DNA from: Calliopsis andreniformis
Taxonomy: Eukaryota > Arthropoda > Insecta > Hymenoptera > Andrenidae
Assembly: GCF_051401765.1 (NCBI RefSeq)
Contig: NC_135073.1
Coordinates: forward strand, 3,720,001 to 3,784,000
Reading direction: 5' to 3'
DNA length: 64,000 bases
Part shown: in pieces, positions 50,590 to 63,800 of the stretch
Layout of the letters: every line of letters starts with the position of its first letter
How positions within the stretch are numbered: position 1 is the first letter of the stretch
Position numbers and translations under genes: made by a program
Notes under the pieces: model-generated
The model's input: only the letters and a program-made list of their open reading frames with translations
The model's database searches: none
What the model was told of the DNA's origin: nothing

Positions 50590-52249
50590 GTTTATTGTTT
50601 CTCAAATTTTAATTTTATCTTGTTTACCTGTAGATTAACTATTGAAGTCGCGAAAAGGGGGAAGATGGAAAGGAGGAATAAAAAGAAAAAAGAAAAAGAA
50701 CAAAAATAATGTTATTTTACGGTTTTGAAACGTCCTATACTAATAATCGTACATTCGACACTTATTTCGTACATTGTTGTAAATTTCTCGAGACTATATC
50801 CGGAACAAAATTGACTATTCATGTTCACGAAATTAATTACCTCTGTGACGCCATATTTGTATTGTTATGGCGGGAAGAATGGGCGTAACGTCTTTTACGC
50901 GACCAGGAATCGTCCAGTTGATATTGTTCCACCTATAGCTCTCGAAACATTGTTTTTTCCAAATGAATTGCCTCTAGATCCAACTTCCACCTTTTCCACT
51001 TAGTTTTAGGAATTAATTGAACTATAGTAACGTATGTTTCCTAGAAACACCTTGCACATCGATGAGATTGAAAACGGGAACGCTGGCCGTGTTCGAGCGA
51101 CCCTTTTAATTCGTATACATAATATATATTATAGCTATTAACGATATGCATAGATTTAGCAGAGACTACGTCCTATCTTATTTTATCTAGTGGTTACGAC
51201 ATGTAATTTATCCAATAGTGATCTAATGGCGTGCGAAATGGCACAGAAAATGGCGTCCTTCTGTATCACAACGGATTCAGTTCGGGGGAGTTCGTTGCAC
51301 ACAAGTGAACCTCGTCAATTGCAAACTACACGAGCTTATTGCATTTAGAGAAGAATCGAATAAAATATGAATGAGACGGTCTGAGCGGAAAGAAGGAAAT
51401 AGTTTACATGCATTTACACGATTCAAATGAATCAAGGAAACTTATTTCGAGAGGAGAGAGGAGACGAAGAAGGACGGAACCGATTTTTGTTGCGGAAAAT
51501 CGGAGAGAATCTCCTTTCGAAAGCAAAGAGGAAAGAAAGATATGAAAATCGAAACGAGTTCACATGCGCACTGATACACGACCGCACAAAAAAAAAAAAC
51601 GTTCAAAAGTCACACGAACACACTCTACGGAGGACAACACACGCACGCGAACCGCGTCGTTAATTAAGTTATCGATATTGTATATTTCTTATGGATCCGT
51701 ACTAATTAGAAGATCATGTCCTAGCGGGGAATCTGCGGAAATGAAAAAAGGATTTCTGTGTTCTCTGTGTATTCGTACACGTGTTTGCCAGTGATTTGAA
51801 TGTTCGCCTAAGTTGGTGTAACGCACCTGACAAGGAAGATAAAGATATACGTATATTATATTTAAATATGTTGTAGATCTATATACGTGTAAATAAGAAT
51901 TTTCTTTACATGTAAGGGAAGAAGTATCGAAAATCGTACATTGTATGTATAGGTAATATATACACGTACACATATAATGAACATTCACTGGCATATACAG
52001 TGGAGAGATGAAATGAGCGAACGAGAAGAATCGGGTTGTATCTGTAATCGAATTTTTCAGAAACTCAGATATTTGTCCTGTAGTAGAGAGAAATAACGTT
52101 GACAAATATTAAGAAATAATGTGAAAACGCGTTAACATGGTTCTTTTCGTTTGCGCGCGAGATTCAAAGACAGCTTCTCCGGCGCAGTTCCGAGAATACA
52201 AATAAATACCTAGTGCTCGTGCATTCGCATGCATAAAATGACAGATATA

Positions 52250-53379
52250 CAGGGTGTTTCAGAATGAACTTGACTCATTATGAGTAGTATAATTCATAAA
52301 TCCAGATCTACGAATTTTAAATTCGTAGTCCTGTTATTATTTTTAAATTTGTGTGACGTAAAAAAATTTTTATTTGTTTTTAATTGGAAATAATTTCGTT
52401 AATTTTTATTGTTTGTTTTGAGTTAGTTTATGTAACTGTATCTATACAAAATTTATTGAAACTATTTTAGATACTTTTGGGGTCGAATAAGAAAGTTAAT
52501 GAATATTAGATTTTTTAATAATTGTTTGGAGGATACTCAAATCTTTTTGGGGTAAAGTATATTTTCCAAAAAAATGAGTGTGAGATATAATCTCGGGTGT
52601 TAAAAGAAAACTAGATTTAGTCATACATAAGTGTGTTTATATATATTTGTTAGAATATCTGTATTCCTTTTTATGAGTTCTGTTACCCAATTAAATTGGC
52701 ACAGACAAAGTAGTTTATTAATTTTATTAGGGTAAATATAATAGGAAAATCTGACAATTTCTTTTAAAAGAAAGAAAATTTTAGATTCTTACGAAATAAG
52801 ACGTTTTTAAATTACTGTTAAAAGTAGAAACCGTACTATAGTGAAGAGTAGCAATGTAATTTGGGAATTTTAAATGAACTTCCTAACAAATTTATTCAAC
52901 GTGATTTTTCTAGTGAAATACAACTTGGTTTAAACATCAGAATGGCGGAATTGATCTTAAATGGAACTTGAATACAGATTGATTAGTGTTACAAGAAATC
53001 AACAAAATTATAAGGGAATAAAGGACTGTGCTCTTTGTAGCCAGACTCACTTCCGGCCCAACACGATTGGTGCTTCACTAACTATGGTTAAAATATCATA
53101 CTCAATCAAAATTCTGCCAGTTAATGACAACTATATAACCATACACAAATTTTGCAGTAATGCCATTTGAGAGACTCAATTTCCATCCTTCCCTAAGTCT
53201 TCAAAAGAAACCACCAAAATTTACTTTCGCGTATAATGCGCTAAAGCTCTTTCTATCATGCGGTTTCTGTGGTTAATTTAGAGCGAGGATTTCAAATGTA
53301 CCCAATACATTTGTTGAATAAAGCTTTCAAAAGTGAAACCGAGAAAAAACAACAGACTTCACAGTTCTGAAACAGCCTG
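52250..53379. mobile_element. 1.1-kb TIR element with TA flanks, no intact transposase
   Basis: Left end TA|CAGGGTGTTTCAGAA and right end TTCTGAAACAGCCTG|TA are inverted copies over 15 bases with one mismatch, with TA on both sides. The interior (1,130 bp) is AT-rich. The longest frame is about 70 codons (52961-53170) and resembles nothing recognisable. The size is close to a mariner element, but no catalytic frame survives, so it is either a decayed or a non-autonomous copy. Confidence 0.6.
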
Positions 53380-56300
53380 TATGTGGGCAGCACGCGGTAT
53401 CCTCCGAGCGCAACGCTATTCAGGGAACACGGTCTTCCATAGCGACAGAGTGTACGTGGTTATTGTATATCGTTGATGAAACGAAACAGAACGGAGTGGC
53501 TGTCTTTATTCAACGCGATGGAAGCACCTCTAACGGCGATTCGTTGTGATAGTACGTTTTCGATGTATAGCACCGAAAATACGTCTATTAGAGAAACATG
53601 AACATATTTGTACACTGACACAGACAAACATGAACACACACATAGATACACAAAATAACGATAGGATGACGATAACACACACGACCTCTAAGTGGTTCCG
53701 AACGGCCTGACCGACTGGATGAGAATGCGCACAGGTTGTACGCGACTTTCCGGTTTTCTAAAGACTCACACACACGAATCGACGACTACAAGGTTCCTTG
53801 ACTCGCTGTTCGCACTTGTACGTACACTATTGTCGAGAGGGTGGCTGGTATTTTTCTCGAAACTCCACTGAAACCGTGGAACTGCATTTCTCCTCGCGAA
53901 TCGACCTCGGCGCGTATTTTTGTCGGTTCCTTTCACCGCCATGAAAGCCGCAACACGTCTCGTAAACTTTGGAAAGACCTAAGAACCTTTCTCTTTCGGC
54001 GTTGGAAAATCGATTTCAATGGACAATCATCGGACAGGATGTATATGCAGTCCCAAGCTTTCCGTGTTGCATCGATCGAAAAACAGTGGAAGTGCCTTCC
54101 CCTTGCACTTGTACTTGTACACCATATACAAACGAAACACACATGTCTGTGTATAAAAATGACTCGAAAAACGCATAAGAAACGCACTATGTCTACTATA
54201 CTTACATATGATACATATAGGTACACATACATACATATAATAAAAACGTAAGCATACACGTTATTGATTAAATGTTGAATCTAGGATATCGTGCAACGAG
54301 GAAACTGGTAAACGTAAACACCGTCGCAAAATAATCACTAAATAGGAAGATAAAAGGAAACGTGATTATTTTGTGGATTCTGAGAACGTGCATTGCTCCA
54401 AGTGTAAGAGTAAAAATGGTAAACAACGGAAAGATACCTAATACTGTAGCATTCATGTATGAATTTGATTGCCAAATTTTAAATTGTAGATAACAATCCA
54501 AAACAGTAACGAATCTTCGAAATCATTGAATAGGTTTTGATTACTTGCGTTCGTCCAAACGTTGCACGATATTCATGGAAAAGAGCGTGAGAATAGAGCG
54601 CCACGAGACGAGAGGACGTTCTACGAGACAGAACGACACATCGTCCATTTGATCGGAGGAAACGAATTAATTAGGAATTCGATGGTTAACCATAAAACTT
54701 ATTATAACCGCGTGTAGTCTACGCTCGTCAACTCAAGTCGGAGATAGTTCAGTTAGTATCGAGAAAAGCGGAACGAAACGATGGGAATAGAAAAAAAAAA
54801 CGTTAAAAAGAGAACATGAGTCTTCGAAGGTCCCGAATATGCGTTTTTTTCGCGCGTGCACGCTCACGGTGTTTGTCAAGGAGTCAGCCAGTATTTGTAA
54901 TAATAATGCTTGAGAAATGCATGAATATTTGTTTTATTAATGCTTCTTCTTATTTCATCTATTTCTATCGATACAGAACTTCCCATGAAACTCGCTAATA
55001 CCCCTTGTATTACTCGATATTGCCGCCCATTATTGCTCACAATCTTAGCCTCGCTTCCTGCTTCCCTTGTTTTTAATATCCTCTGACGATATGTTCGACT
55101 TGGTGCTTATATCACTACTTGTTTCCGTTAATTTATTTCTTGATCAATTTTAACGTTATTTGTTCGAAATCAAATGTTTGTTCACCATCGTTATTGTAAT
55201 TTTTATATCTTAATTCATATTGGCGTATTGTATTTGCGTTTACGCGTATATTTCAAAAAATATCTTTGACAGTGGAGAAGAAAGAAAGGAATTATCGGAT
55301 TTGTTGCAAATATACTGTAGTATTTTGTTACATTTTTTGTTCTTTTGTTTTGTTTTCTTTTTAAGCACACGGTCGTTTCTGAAACCTTGTAGATGTTAGC
55401 CGCTTTTATTATAATAAATACCATGAAGAAGAGCTTACGGTACCATTGCTCTTTCTATTTCTTCTTCCACTTCTTTCTCGCCTCTATCGACCGTATAATT
55501 CTGTTTTAAAATACCTCTGTGTTCCAAATCTTTTTTGCCTCTATACCACAGCTTCTCCTGCGCTTTAGTTACAAAACTCAGAGGCACGAAGGAGTGATAC
55601 ATAGGTATAACCCCGTATCTTATCACGTCGATATTCCTCTCTGCTTCCATTTATCAACAATCGCCACATTAGACTTCCCTTCTTTCCTCTTGCGCCTTAA
55701 TTAATAATTTGTCAAGGAGAAGATTGATACGGAAATGTGAGAGCATTAAATTGCGTTGAAAACTGTCTGCACACTTGATTATTTCTTGGATATTATCGGA
55801 AATGTAAAGCATAGAAAACTTCGACTGATTAGATTGTTAAAAGTTATTTGATAAAAGTTACTCCTCCGCTTCTTTTTCTCTTAAATTTGGCTAATTGTTG
55901 GCTGCAATTAAAACAAGTTTTCATAACAAAAATAGTCACTTCCCTTATATGGTTATTTTATAACTTGAAGTAAAACACTTTAGAACTTGATTTTCTGTTA
56001 TACTTTATCTTCTGAATTATACAGTTATTCTGATTCATATTTTCGATAATCCAAAAAACAATGAAGTATATAACCGAGCTGTACTACGAACTACAACATT
56101 GTAATCGATCTTCTCCGAAGTAACCAATCCTGCGTTCGGTCAGCTTCTTATCCAAGCTTCGATTATATTATTTCGCCGCTATCGCCTGCGTAAGAAAATA
56201 GCGCGAGAAATGGCGCCTAGGCCTGAAAACGGCCTACTGAATTGTTCTGTAATCTGCTTGGCACATTGAGAGAGGAAACCTTTGGCGAAGCGTCGAAGTC

Positions 56301-59300
56301 TCTGTAATCGAGTCTCGCGACCGGTTACCGAGAGATCGCGATACCAAAGGGATTGTATCGCCAAAACGAAAGAAAAAGTATAAAAGAAACCGCTGTACCT
56401 TGCATTTCTATATTTACAAGTATCCAATAATACCACGCTTCTGATCGCATCAAGTATATCGCGCCGAAGCCTCACCTATTTCGATTCGCTTGTTCAAAAC
56501 TGCCTTGCGATCCCAAAGGCGAGAAGAGTGCTACGCAATTGTTGGTTGACGAGCGTGAAAACGCTCGTATCGGGAATAGCGAAAAGGTAAAAACGGGGGG
56601 AAATGAAACTGATATAGAGAAGTGGTGGTACGACGAGTGTCGAAAGTAAAACGCGATTTTGCTCCTTTATGGAGAGATCTAACGGAACAGTGACGTGTAC
56701 GGCTCGTCGACGCCATTACGGTTTAACGAACGTGTAAATAAATAAGTATGCTCATGACACCACACGAACAGGGAGCAAATTGAGCCACAGCTGAACTCGA
56801 ATGGCCAGGACGATCTGACCTGATGGTTTATCGCCGCACTCTAACGTCCAAATCGGTGAATACGGACAAACAGAACTGTCGGTGCTTTTGTCAGAACTTC
56901 TTCTTAAAGCCATTGATCACTTTGCACCGTTAAGGGATATTAGGATTTAACGTACCTACCGATTGCTCTCGACAAAACTAGATGAACCTTTAAACAATTG
57001 CATAATGGTATAGAGGGCAATTTGTTCAAGTATACCCTGCAGTTCTGGTGTGTTCGTATACACTTGTATCGATATAGAAACCGATGTGAAGCACTCTTTC
57101 CGATGTAAGTATCGCAGTAGCACTTTATTTTGTCGCATACGCAAGCTTTAAGCATCTCGACAGCTTCACTGATTGGATTAATTGGTGATATCTCGTTCTG
57201 CTCAGACTCGTAGACGCGATAGACCGCTTTTTGCGTTAGTACACACGCGTAAAATACATGTACGTAGATATATTACTCGCTTGTGCTCGTTAATATCTTT
57301 TGTATCTCTTTCATGCTATCATTGTACGAACGAAATAAAAACTCTTTTGCTCTTTCTATCTCTGTATCTGTCTCTTTTGATTTCATTTACGTACGTGTTA
57401 ATCGCGATTTTATAACACGCGTCCGACCATTCACACGCATGCGTCAGAACACAGGACACACGTAAACGTACACGTACACGTACATATGTACACACATGTG
57501 ACAGATAAAGCTTAAGCGCATGCGAACACGATTTTTATGACGTGTATACATATCGTATATTTTACATCGGTGGTTGAAAAAACGTTTGAAAGGTGAATCG
57601 CATCATGGAATAATAAAAATATCAATTCAGAGCAAGGATATCTGGGTTAATTTGTATAGAGTGAATCGTAAAAAATGAATAGTTCTCTCTTTTAGGTAAA
57701 ACTGCAGATAACTTTCAGAGGAAAATATTGGATTTTGTACTTTTCTTTCTCCATTTGCATGTTCTTTCTAAAGATGCATGAATGCATATAAACATAATAT
57801 GAACAAAACAAACATATTTATTTCATAATTAGGATTTACTTCCTCGTGTAGATAGAAAAATATGCTTACACAAATTCAAGTTAATATTTCACAGAATATT
57901 TTATACTTCATTTTTTAGAAATTAATTTTTTTATGAAAAGTTTAAAGAGTAGTAAATAATTAATTGTAAGTCGACCGTCAATTGGCATGTAACAAAGTTA
58001 GAAGGAGAAATAGATTTGGTTTAAAAAACAAATCAGTTTTTGCATTTTACATTCTTATGATTTGTACCTTATATTGAATATACATTCTTTCTAAAATATT
58101 TCGAGAAATGTTGACTTTTGATGCCTGTTCTATAGTACTTTCATACATATTGTGGAGGTAAAAAACGATTTAGATAAGCAAGAACGAAACATGTAGTTCT
58201 ATATTTTAAAAAATGCAGTTGCATCTTATAATTCTCTATGAATACATATTTTGAAACCGAAAAACATAATCATAAAAACATCAGTTAAATTAGACGATCC
58301 AATATTTCCTCGACTCTTGCTTTCAATCTGCTTAAAAAAACTGTAGTCCAATCAAATACTTAGAATTATCTTGTACATCAAACACACACATTGAAATACA
58401 TAATATAATCCAAAATCAATTCATTAAAAAATAAGTTGAGAATGTAAAACAAAATTATCTTATATATAACTTACTATTCTAAAAGAATCGATTTTGTGAA
58501 CGTATGAAGCACTTGACACAGTATACAATATTTTCAATTTACGATAACACTTACCTATATATTTTAAGATTATTTGTTTGTTTTGTCATTTTGTTGGCAT
58601 ATGAAAATGGATCAAATATGAACGAAGTGAATCAAAAACGCCTTATTAAATCAATTTATTAATAAACTAACATAAAGTTATTTCTTTATACATTGTCTCT
58701 TGACAGTACCATATGTTGGGTGTCAATATATTGACAATTTTCTATTCCTCTTTTTTAAGTTACTTTACATCTCATTGACACTGTTCTTGCATAAAAATTT
58801 AATACTAATATATTCTAAAATCACGCTTGGTACTTCTTGCTCACTCATGCTAATCAATAATAGATACTGAATAGGATTATAATAGACACGTACCAAAATG
58901 GTTAAATGTATTTATTGGGAACTCGAAGTTACTACGTCACCTTTGAGCAATATCTTCTGTCCCAACACAAAGTCTCGTTCACATTTGATCCTCTATCGCA
59001 ATTTGCCTTTTATAGTCTAAAAATAAATAATATGTTTTACTGAAAACTATTATCTTCATATATCACATACAAATTGAATTTAGTATGTGCGTGCTCCTTT
59101 CAGCGCAAAACCAAAAACTCAAACAAATAGTTTCACTCTAGTATTATCTGGTTATTAGGCATTCATAGCACAAAGGTAATACAAAGGTTCACTGCTAAAA
59201 AACTTTTTTGAACATTCTTTCGACCACCACCGTAGCTAATAGAGTATGCACGACTGCGTTTGGTTGGTAACACGAAACGAAACAATTTTATGTTGAAAGA

Positions 59301-59405
59301 ATGAGTGACTATAGAAAGCCTACGGTAGCGAACAAGTGCTGAACGTTACCATGCACACAGAAAATACAGAGAATGATATGTACAGTTACACACATCCTCT
59401 ACCAG
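53380..59405. other. Non-coding stretch, AT-rich with CA/TA repeats
   Basis: About 6 kb. Minor features only: ACAC/ATAC-rich strings near 53610-53660, 54210-54260 and 57460-57500, homopolymer A at 54790, and a GC-richer patch at about 56100-56720. Open frames of up to about 136 codons (53841-54251) have no family resemblance. If the exon at 60822 belongs to mbl, this is intronic. Confidence 0.6.
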
Positions 59406-60819
59406 TGCACGTTTACTCGCGATCGTTCATAACCACTCTTTAAACTTTCTGTTTCATGCTTGCCCTCGCCTGTGGATACCCACCGCACGTCTTTTCGACC
59501 GAAAATTACCACCACCGCCATTACTCTGTTTGATCTCATCCCGTCAACGCTTTCATCCTGGCTCATCCATGTTACGATCCAATGCAATACAACCTCCATG
59601 GTCTTCCACGCACGTCAACAACCCTCCCGAATCATCCTCCGATCCTGAAATCGATCCTGGAACGCCTCACGTGCCTGAATCGTCCCCTGGGCCCTGGAAT
59701 CTGCGACGACCGCTACGAAATCCAATCCCTCTTCTCCGATTAATTGCATTCATGTGGCGATTGTGACCATCTACGCTTCTTCGACCATCCGCTCTCTCCT
59801 TCTCCTCTCTACTTCTTTCTGTCCTCTTTTCCACGCCCTTCTCCACGCCCTTCGTTCGCGGATAACGAAACAACGATTCTCTTGCGTCATCGTTACACAT
59901 GCTCGCTTTTAAAATCACGATTCACGGACGAATCGATACAATTACCCGGTGATCAACGAATTTCGGTGAAGGGCTGTCCTCGTTCCGCCATGTTTAACAA
60001 TTTTGGAACTCTTCATGCCCGTTTACATCGACTTCTCGACGCCTTTTCGTCGACTTTCGGTTGCCCATCGCCGGAATTCATTCGCATCTTCGACACGTTT
60101 TCGCGATTTTCTTTCTTTTTCTTTCTGTTTTATCGGAATACAATATTAACGTGATCGATACTTACTTACGCACACACATACACACGTACAATTGGATATT
60201 GAAATGCTTGGTATGTGTGCACCGCCGCATAATCGCCGTCATGTCCGCCCATCACCCGGAAATAACACCAACGACGACAAATATTGCGACACCCTGGTAC
60301 ATGCATCCCTGTCATTGAAAAAAAAAAAAAATGACGCGTCACACACGTTTACACGACCGTTCGGAAACAACATCATTTTCTACTTTCTCTCATTCCACGC
60401 AATTCACACCTTCATCCCCCTTTTCTCGCTCTTCCATCCCTTTTCCGTCGAATAACGAAAATACTGCGCTCCATTGCGACTATACGCGCTCTTTTTGTGG
60501 ACATCCTCGCAACGAACGATGCGATGACTACGTTACAACGAAAAAAATCCACCTTGAATGAAAAAAAAAAAAAAAACAACAACAACAACATACTCCGAAC
60601 TCTTTTTTTCCGTACATGTACCTGGGTGCTCCGAGGGCACGTTCCCGACGTGCTTCCACTTTGATTTCGGCGCCTTCTTCACCGAATTCGACCGACTGGT
60701 AATGAACGGCCAAAATGAAATAAAAAAAAAATCAAACTGCTACCGATACTTGAAAAAAAAAAAAAAAATAAATAAAACCGTACCGAACACTGCCTCGTTT
60801 GCTGCATGTGGATCGCCTT
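59406..60819 (+). promoter_or_regulatory. 1.4-kb near-complete AG-exclusion zone
   Basis: Reading every line, AG occurs only at 59970-59971 (GAAGGG) and 60634-60635 (CGAGGG) in 1,414 nt, giving AG-free runs of 564, 662 and 184 nt. At ordinary frequency about 80 would be expected. Both exceptions follow a purine and precede GG, a poor acceptor context. GA is abundant, so the loss is specific. The zone has several strong pyrimidine tracts (59787-59850, 60098-60132, 60376-60450) and branch-like motifs (TTGAT near 59530, TTAAC at 60146-60150). It ends at tandem acceptors 60821, 60824 and 60830. It starts with TTCATGCTTGCCCTC, shared in two pieces with the zone at 42405. Confidence 0.8.
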
Positions 60820-60821
60820 AG

Positions 60822-60898
60822 CAGCCTTAGCCACTGTCGGGGCCCAAGTGGTCCCCCAAAATGCTCACTGTGTCGTCTACACAGACAGCTGCGGACAG
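60822..60898 (+). CDS. Candidate downstream alternative exon, probably mbl
   Basis: The exon is bounded by three close acceptors (TTAG at 60821, CAG at 60824, TTAG at 60830) and a donor ACAG|GTAGAC at 60899. In the frame that fits phase-1 joining to the internal mbl donor at 47543 it reads (S)ALATVGAQVVPQNAHC, VVYTDSCGQ, and would stop 5 codons later (TAA at 60914) if the donor is skipped. Each of the three acceptors keeps the frame and restores a serine codon. The huge AG-free zone upstream argues for an internal or terminal exon. Alternative reading: an ATG at 60806 opens MWIALAALATVGAQ..., a signal-peptide-like start followed by HCVVY...CG, faintly like the N-terminus of NPC1-family sterol transporters. 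The mbl assignment is an inference; the exon call itself is moderately supported. Confidence 0.45.
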
Positions 60899-63800
60899 GT
60901 AGACTCATTATTGTAACCAGTTTTTTACCTGGCCCCGGGTTTGCATCGGAAGTGCTGGTCGAACAGAGCTGAAAAAAAATTTCATATGCATGCGTAGCAA
61001 TGTGTCTTCATATATCATTCTTTCTTTGAATTTCTTTGATTGGAGAGCAAGTAGAAACAATTTGTGGCAATTGTTCGTGAGTCAATTTTAGAGTTTGATG
61101 GTTTGTAATATGCTCGACCACATATTGTCCATTCCTAATGGTCGTCATGGTGCTTCGATGCAAGCTCGAGCCTTTAATGCTGCTAACCTTCAAGGTTAAC
61201 AGAGGGGAGAGACACGTTCAATCGCTCTAAGGTTATAGTTTATTCCTCAGCTTTTTTCTCGAAGTTTGGCTCGGTATGTAGTAATCTGTTTAGAATATTG
61301 CACGAAGAAAGAGGAGCGATTTAATGTGGGATCAAACCTTCGGTAACTTTGGCTAACACGTAGCTTTTGGGGGCATCTCCCTCACGACTGCTCACCGCAA
61401 CTATAACTGCGAATAACCACTGCCTTTATCTGGTGTTTGTCTATTATTATTACATCAGTAATTATTATTATTATTATGCTACCTTGAAAGCGTTGTCGTC
61501 ACCCCCCCTACAAACAAACCTGTTCACGAAGAAAGAGATGCACGCTTCTTGTTGAGTAATTTATAGTACAATTTTGCCATCGAACGGTTTGTCATTTGTA
61601 TTTATACGGAGTATTTTAAAATTATGAGACAATCTGAAACCGATAAATTCCTCGTATTAAAAGAAATCATCGTATCCACTAGCGTGTTCTGCATTTGAAA
61701 AGTCAGTTCTCAAGATGTAAGAAATTTGAATTTGATAGAATGATAGGGTGAAATCTAACATATCTTAAAATGTAGAATATCCAAAAAATAAGAAGCATAC
61801 AGCTAACAACTTAAAAAAACATATTGAAAATAGAACACAATCTAATAGTTATACTGTGAAAACTTTAACAAAATTCATAAGAATTTTGAAAATGTCAGTG
61901 ATGGTTGGATTAAAGGTACAAAAGATTAAAAAATTCCATCATTTTTCAATGATACTTCATTTTTATATATTATCATTAATTTCTCGTGTCCCTATAATCT
62001 ATACATGTATGCATCTTTGAAAACCAAGCTTCAGAACTTTTGACACGTAGAATTTTTACATTTCAGACTCTCTCATAAGTTTAGGACACCATTTATATCT
62101 ATAGATTCTATGCGTACGTATTATTATTATATCTATCATGCCATTGTCTTGAATTACGCTTCTTTCATTAGCGTTGCGCGTTGATTTATATGGATTTTTA
62201 TTGTCGGGTCCGTCTAACGCAACAGCATCCGAAAAGCAACTATAGTTTCTTTTTTTATCTCTATCCCTGAACGCTTCGATACTCGAATTAATTTGTATCC
62301 CTCCCTCTTTCTATGCATCTTTTATTACTTTGTATCACACTAAACGTTTCCCACGATATGGACCATCTGTTACTTAATGTCCAATGTGTATTGCATGCAT
62401 ATTAATATATTAATACCCCTTTGTATTAGCATCGGTACGCTTCCAACTCGAATAACTGTACCTTCGAGCCGCTTAGATATTCGCGTTTACTCGCTAAGCT
62501 AATTTATTCGTGGTAAATTTTTGCTTCCAAGTAATTCCCAATCAACATCGCTCAGAACAGTGTATCCTAAACTTGATCGGTGCTTCGCGATAACGACAAT
62601 GGCGTGATTCCATCTGAAAAATGATCCTTGAAAGTCTCGCGACCTCTTGATTGAAAGATCGAAGCAACGTCGCCGCGAGTAGCTTGCAAAATTTCGAAAG
62701 ACTTTGTGTTTTTTTTTGCGTGTGACGTGCAACACTTTTTTCTTGCTCCACGGTCGCTCCAGATTCATTATTATTTATCGCTGTCGCCGAAAGAACAGGG
62801 ACAACCCTGTCGCTTGCCTAGAGAGCTTCTCTGACGCATATAACCGGGAAAGAAAGCTAAATGAAGACCAAGAAAAGGGGCAAAGAACGAGCCACGTGCT
62901 TATATCTAATTGCTAAAGAAATGAATATGCAAAACACAAACGGTTGACAAAGCTTTCACCACGCGGAACGATCAGGAATCCGATTACAGTTCACGATCTC
63001 TCTCTTCGGAAATCAGAGGAACGTTTCTATTTGTACCCCCGAATCCAACTCTGTTGTTATGGTTGCGGAGTCGCAGTTGACCATAGTGTTGAACTTATTT
63101 GCAGTAGAATATTATTAATTTGACAGCTTTACGACATCCCATTATCCACATTTTGTACGAATGCCAATAACCGCTGAACTATGTCTAAGACACCCAGGGC
63201 AGTTTGGTTCGCTGGCGTGGATCGATCCCAGAGAAATCTACTGTTCTTCTATCTATCTATCTATCTATTTCATAGCTTCAGTAGTGAGTGGATGTGTGTG
63301 TCTCTCAGTTTTTTCGTTTTAATTCACGCACGCGAACCAAAACCCGGTGGCTCTTTTGAATCGGTTTTGGCAGCACACACACACACTTTGAATGCTTGGG
63401 TGATGAGCAGGGGCTCCTATGTTCTCTTCATGCGATCCTCCTCCCTTGAAACGATCTCGCTGACGTTTCTGCTACAACATTATCGTCCTGTCGAATGGGA
63501 GGGCGTTTTCTTTCGTCCAATCCCTTTTCTTCTTCATTTTTATTTTTCTTTTTTGTCTCATGACCGCTTTCGCGAATCATAGGAACACGACTTTTGATAG
63601 CTGCGCGTTACGAGATCACCCAAGCAGGAAAACCAATCCCCCTTCTCCCGGGCCATTATTTGCATGACCAGACTCTGTGTTTGTAGCAAATTATCTCTTA
63701 CGCAGTTGCAACGATTATTTTCTTGTTTTCGTTATGATTATTCTTTCTCTTACATTACCATTTAGAAAGTGCTTACAAGGATAATGTACGGACTTTGCCA

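Larger units (their letters stand above)
48871..52249 (+). other. mbl: mbl 3' UTR and downstream flank (or intron if the 60822 exon is used)
   Basis: After the stop the sequence is AT-rich with T runs. AATAAA occurs at 49215, with later ones near 50680 and 51358. A Pumilio-type TGTAAATA is at 49295. A (TA)n block lies at 50507-50589. No coding frame recognised. The true 3' end cannot be fixed from sequence. Confidence 0.6.

Noticed and set aside
60636..60699. Possible 64-nt exon between GAG at 60635 and GTAATG at 60700
   Set aside because: GAG is a poor acceptor and the phase-1 frame stops after about nine codons. Kept only as a note on the AG-free zone.
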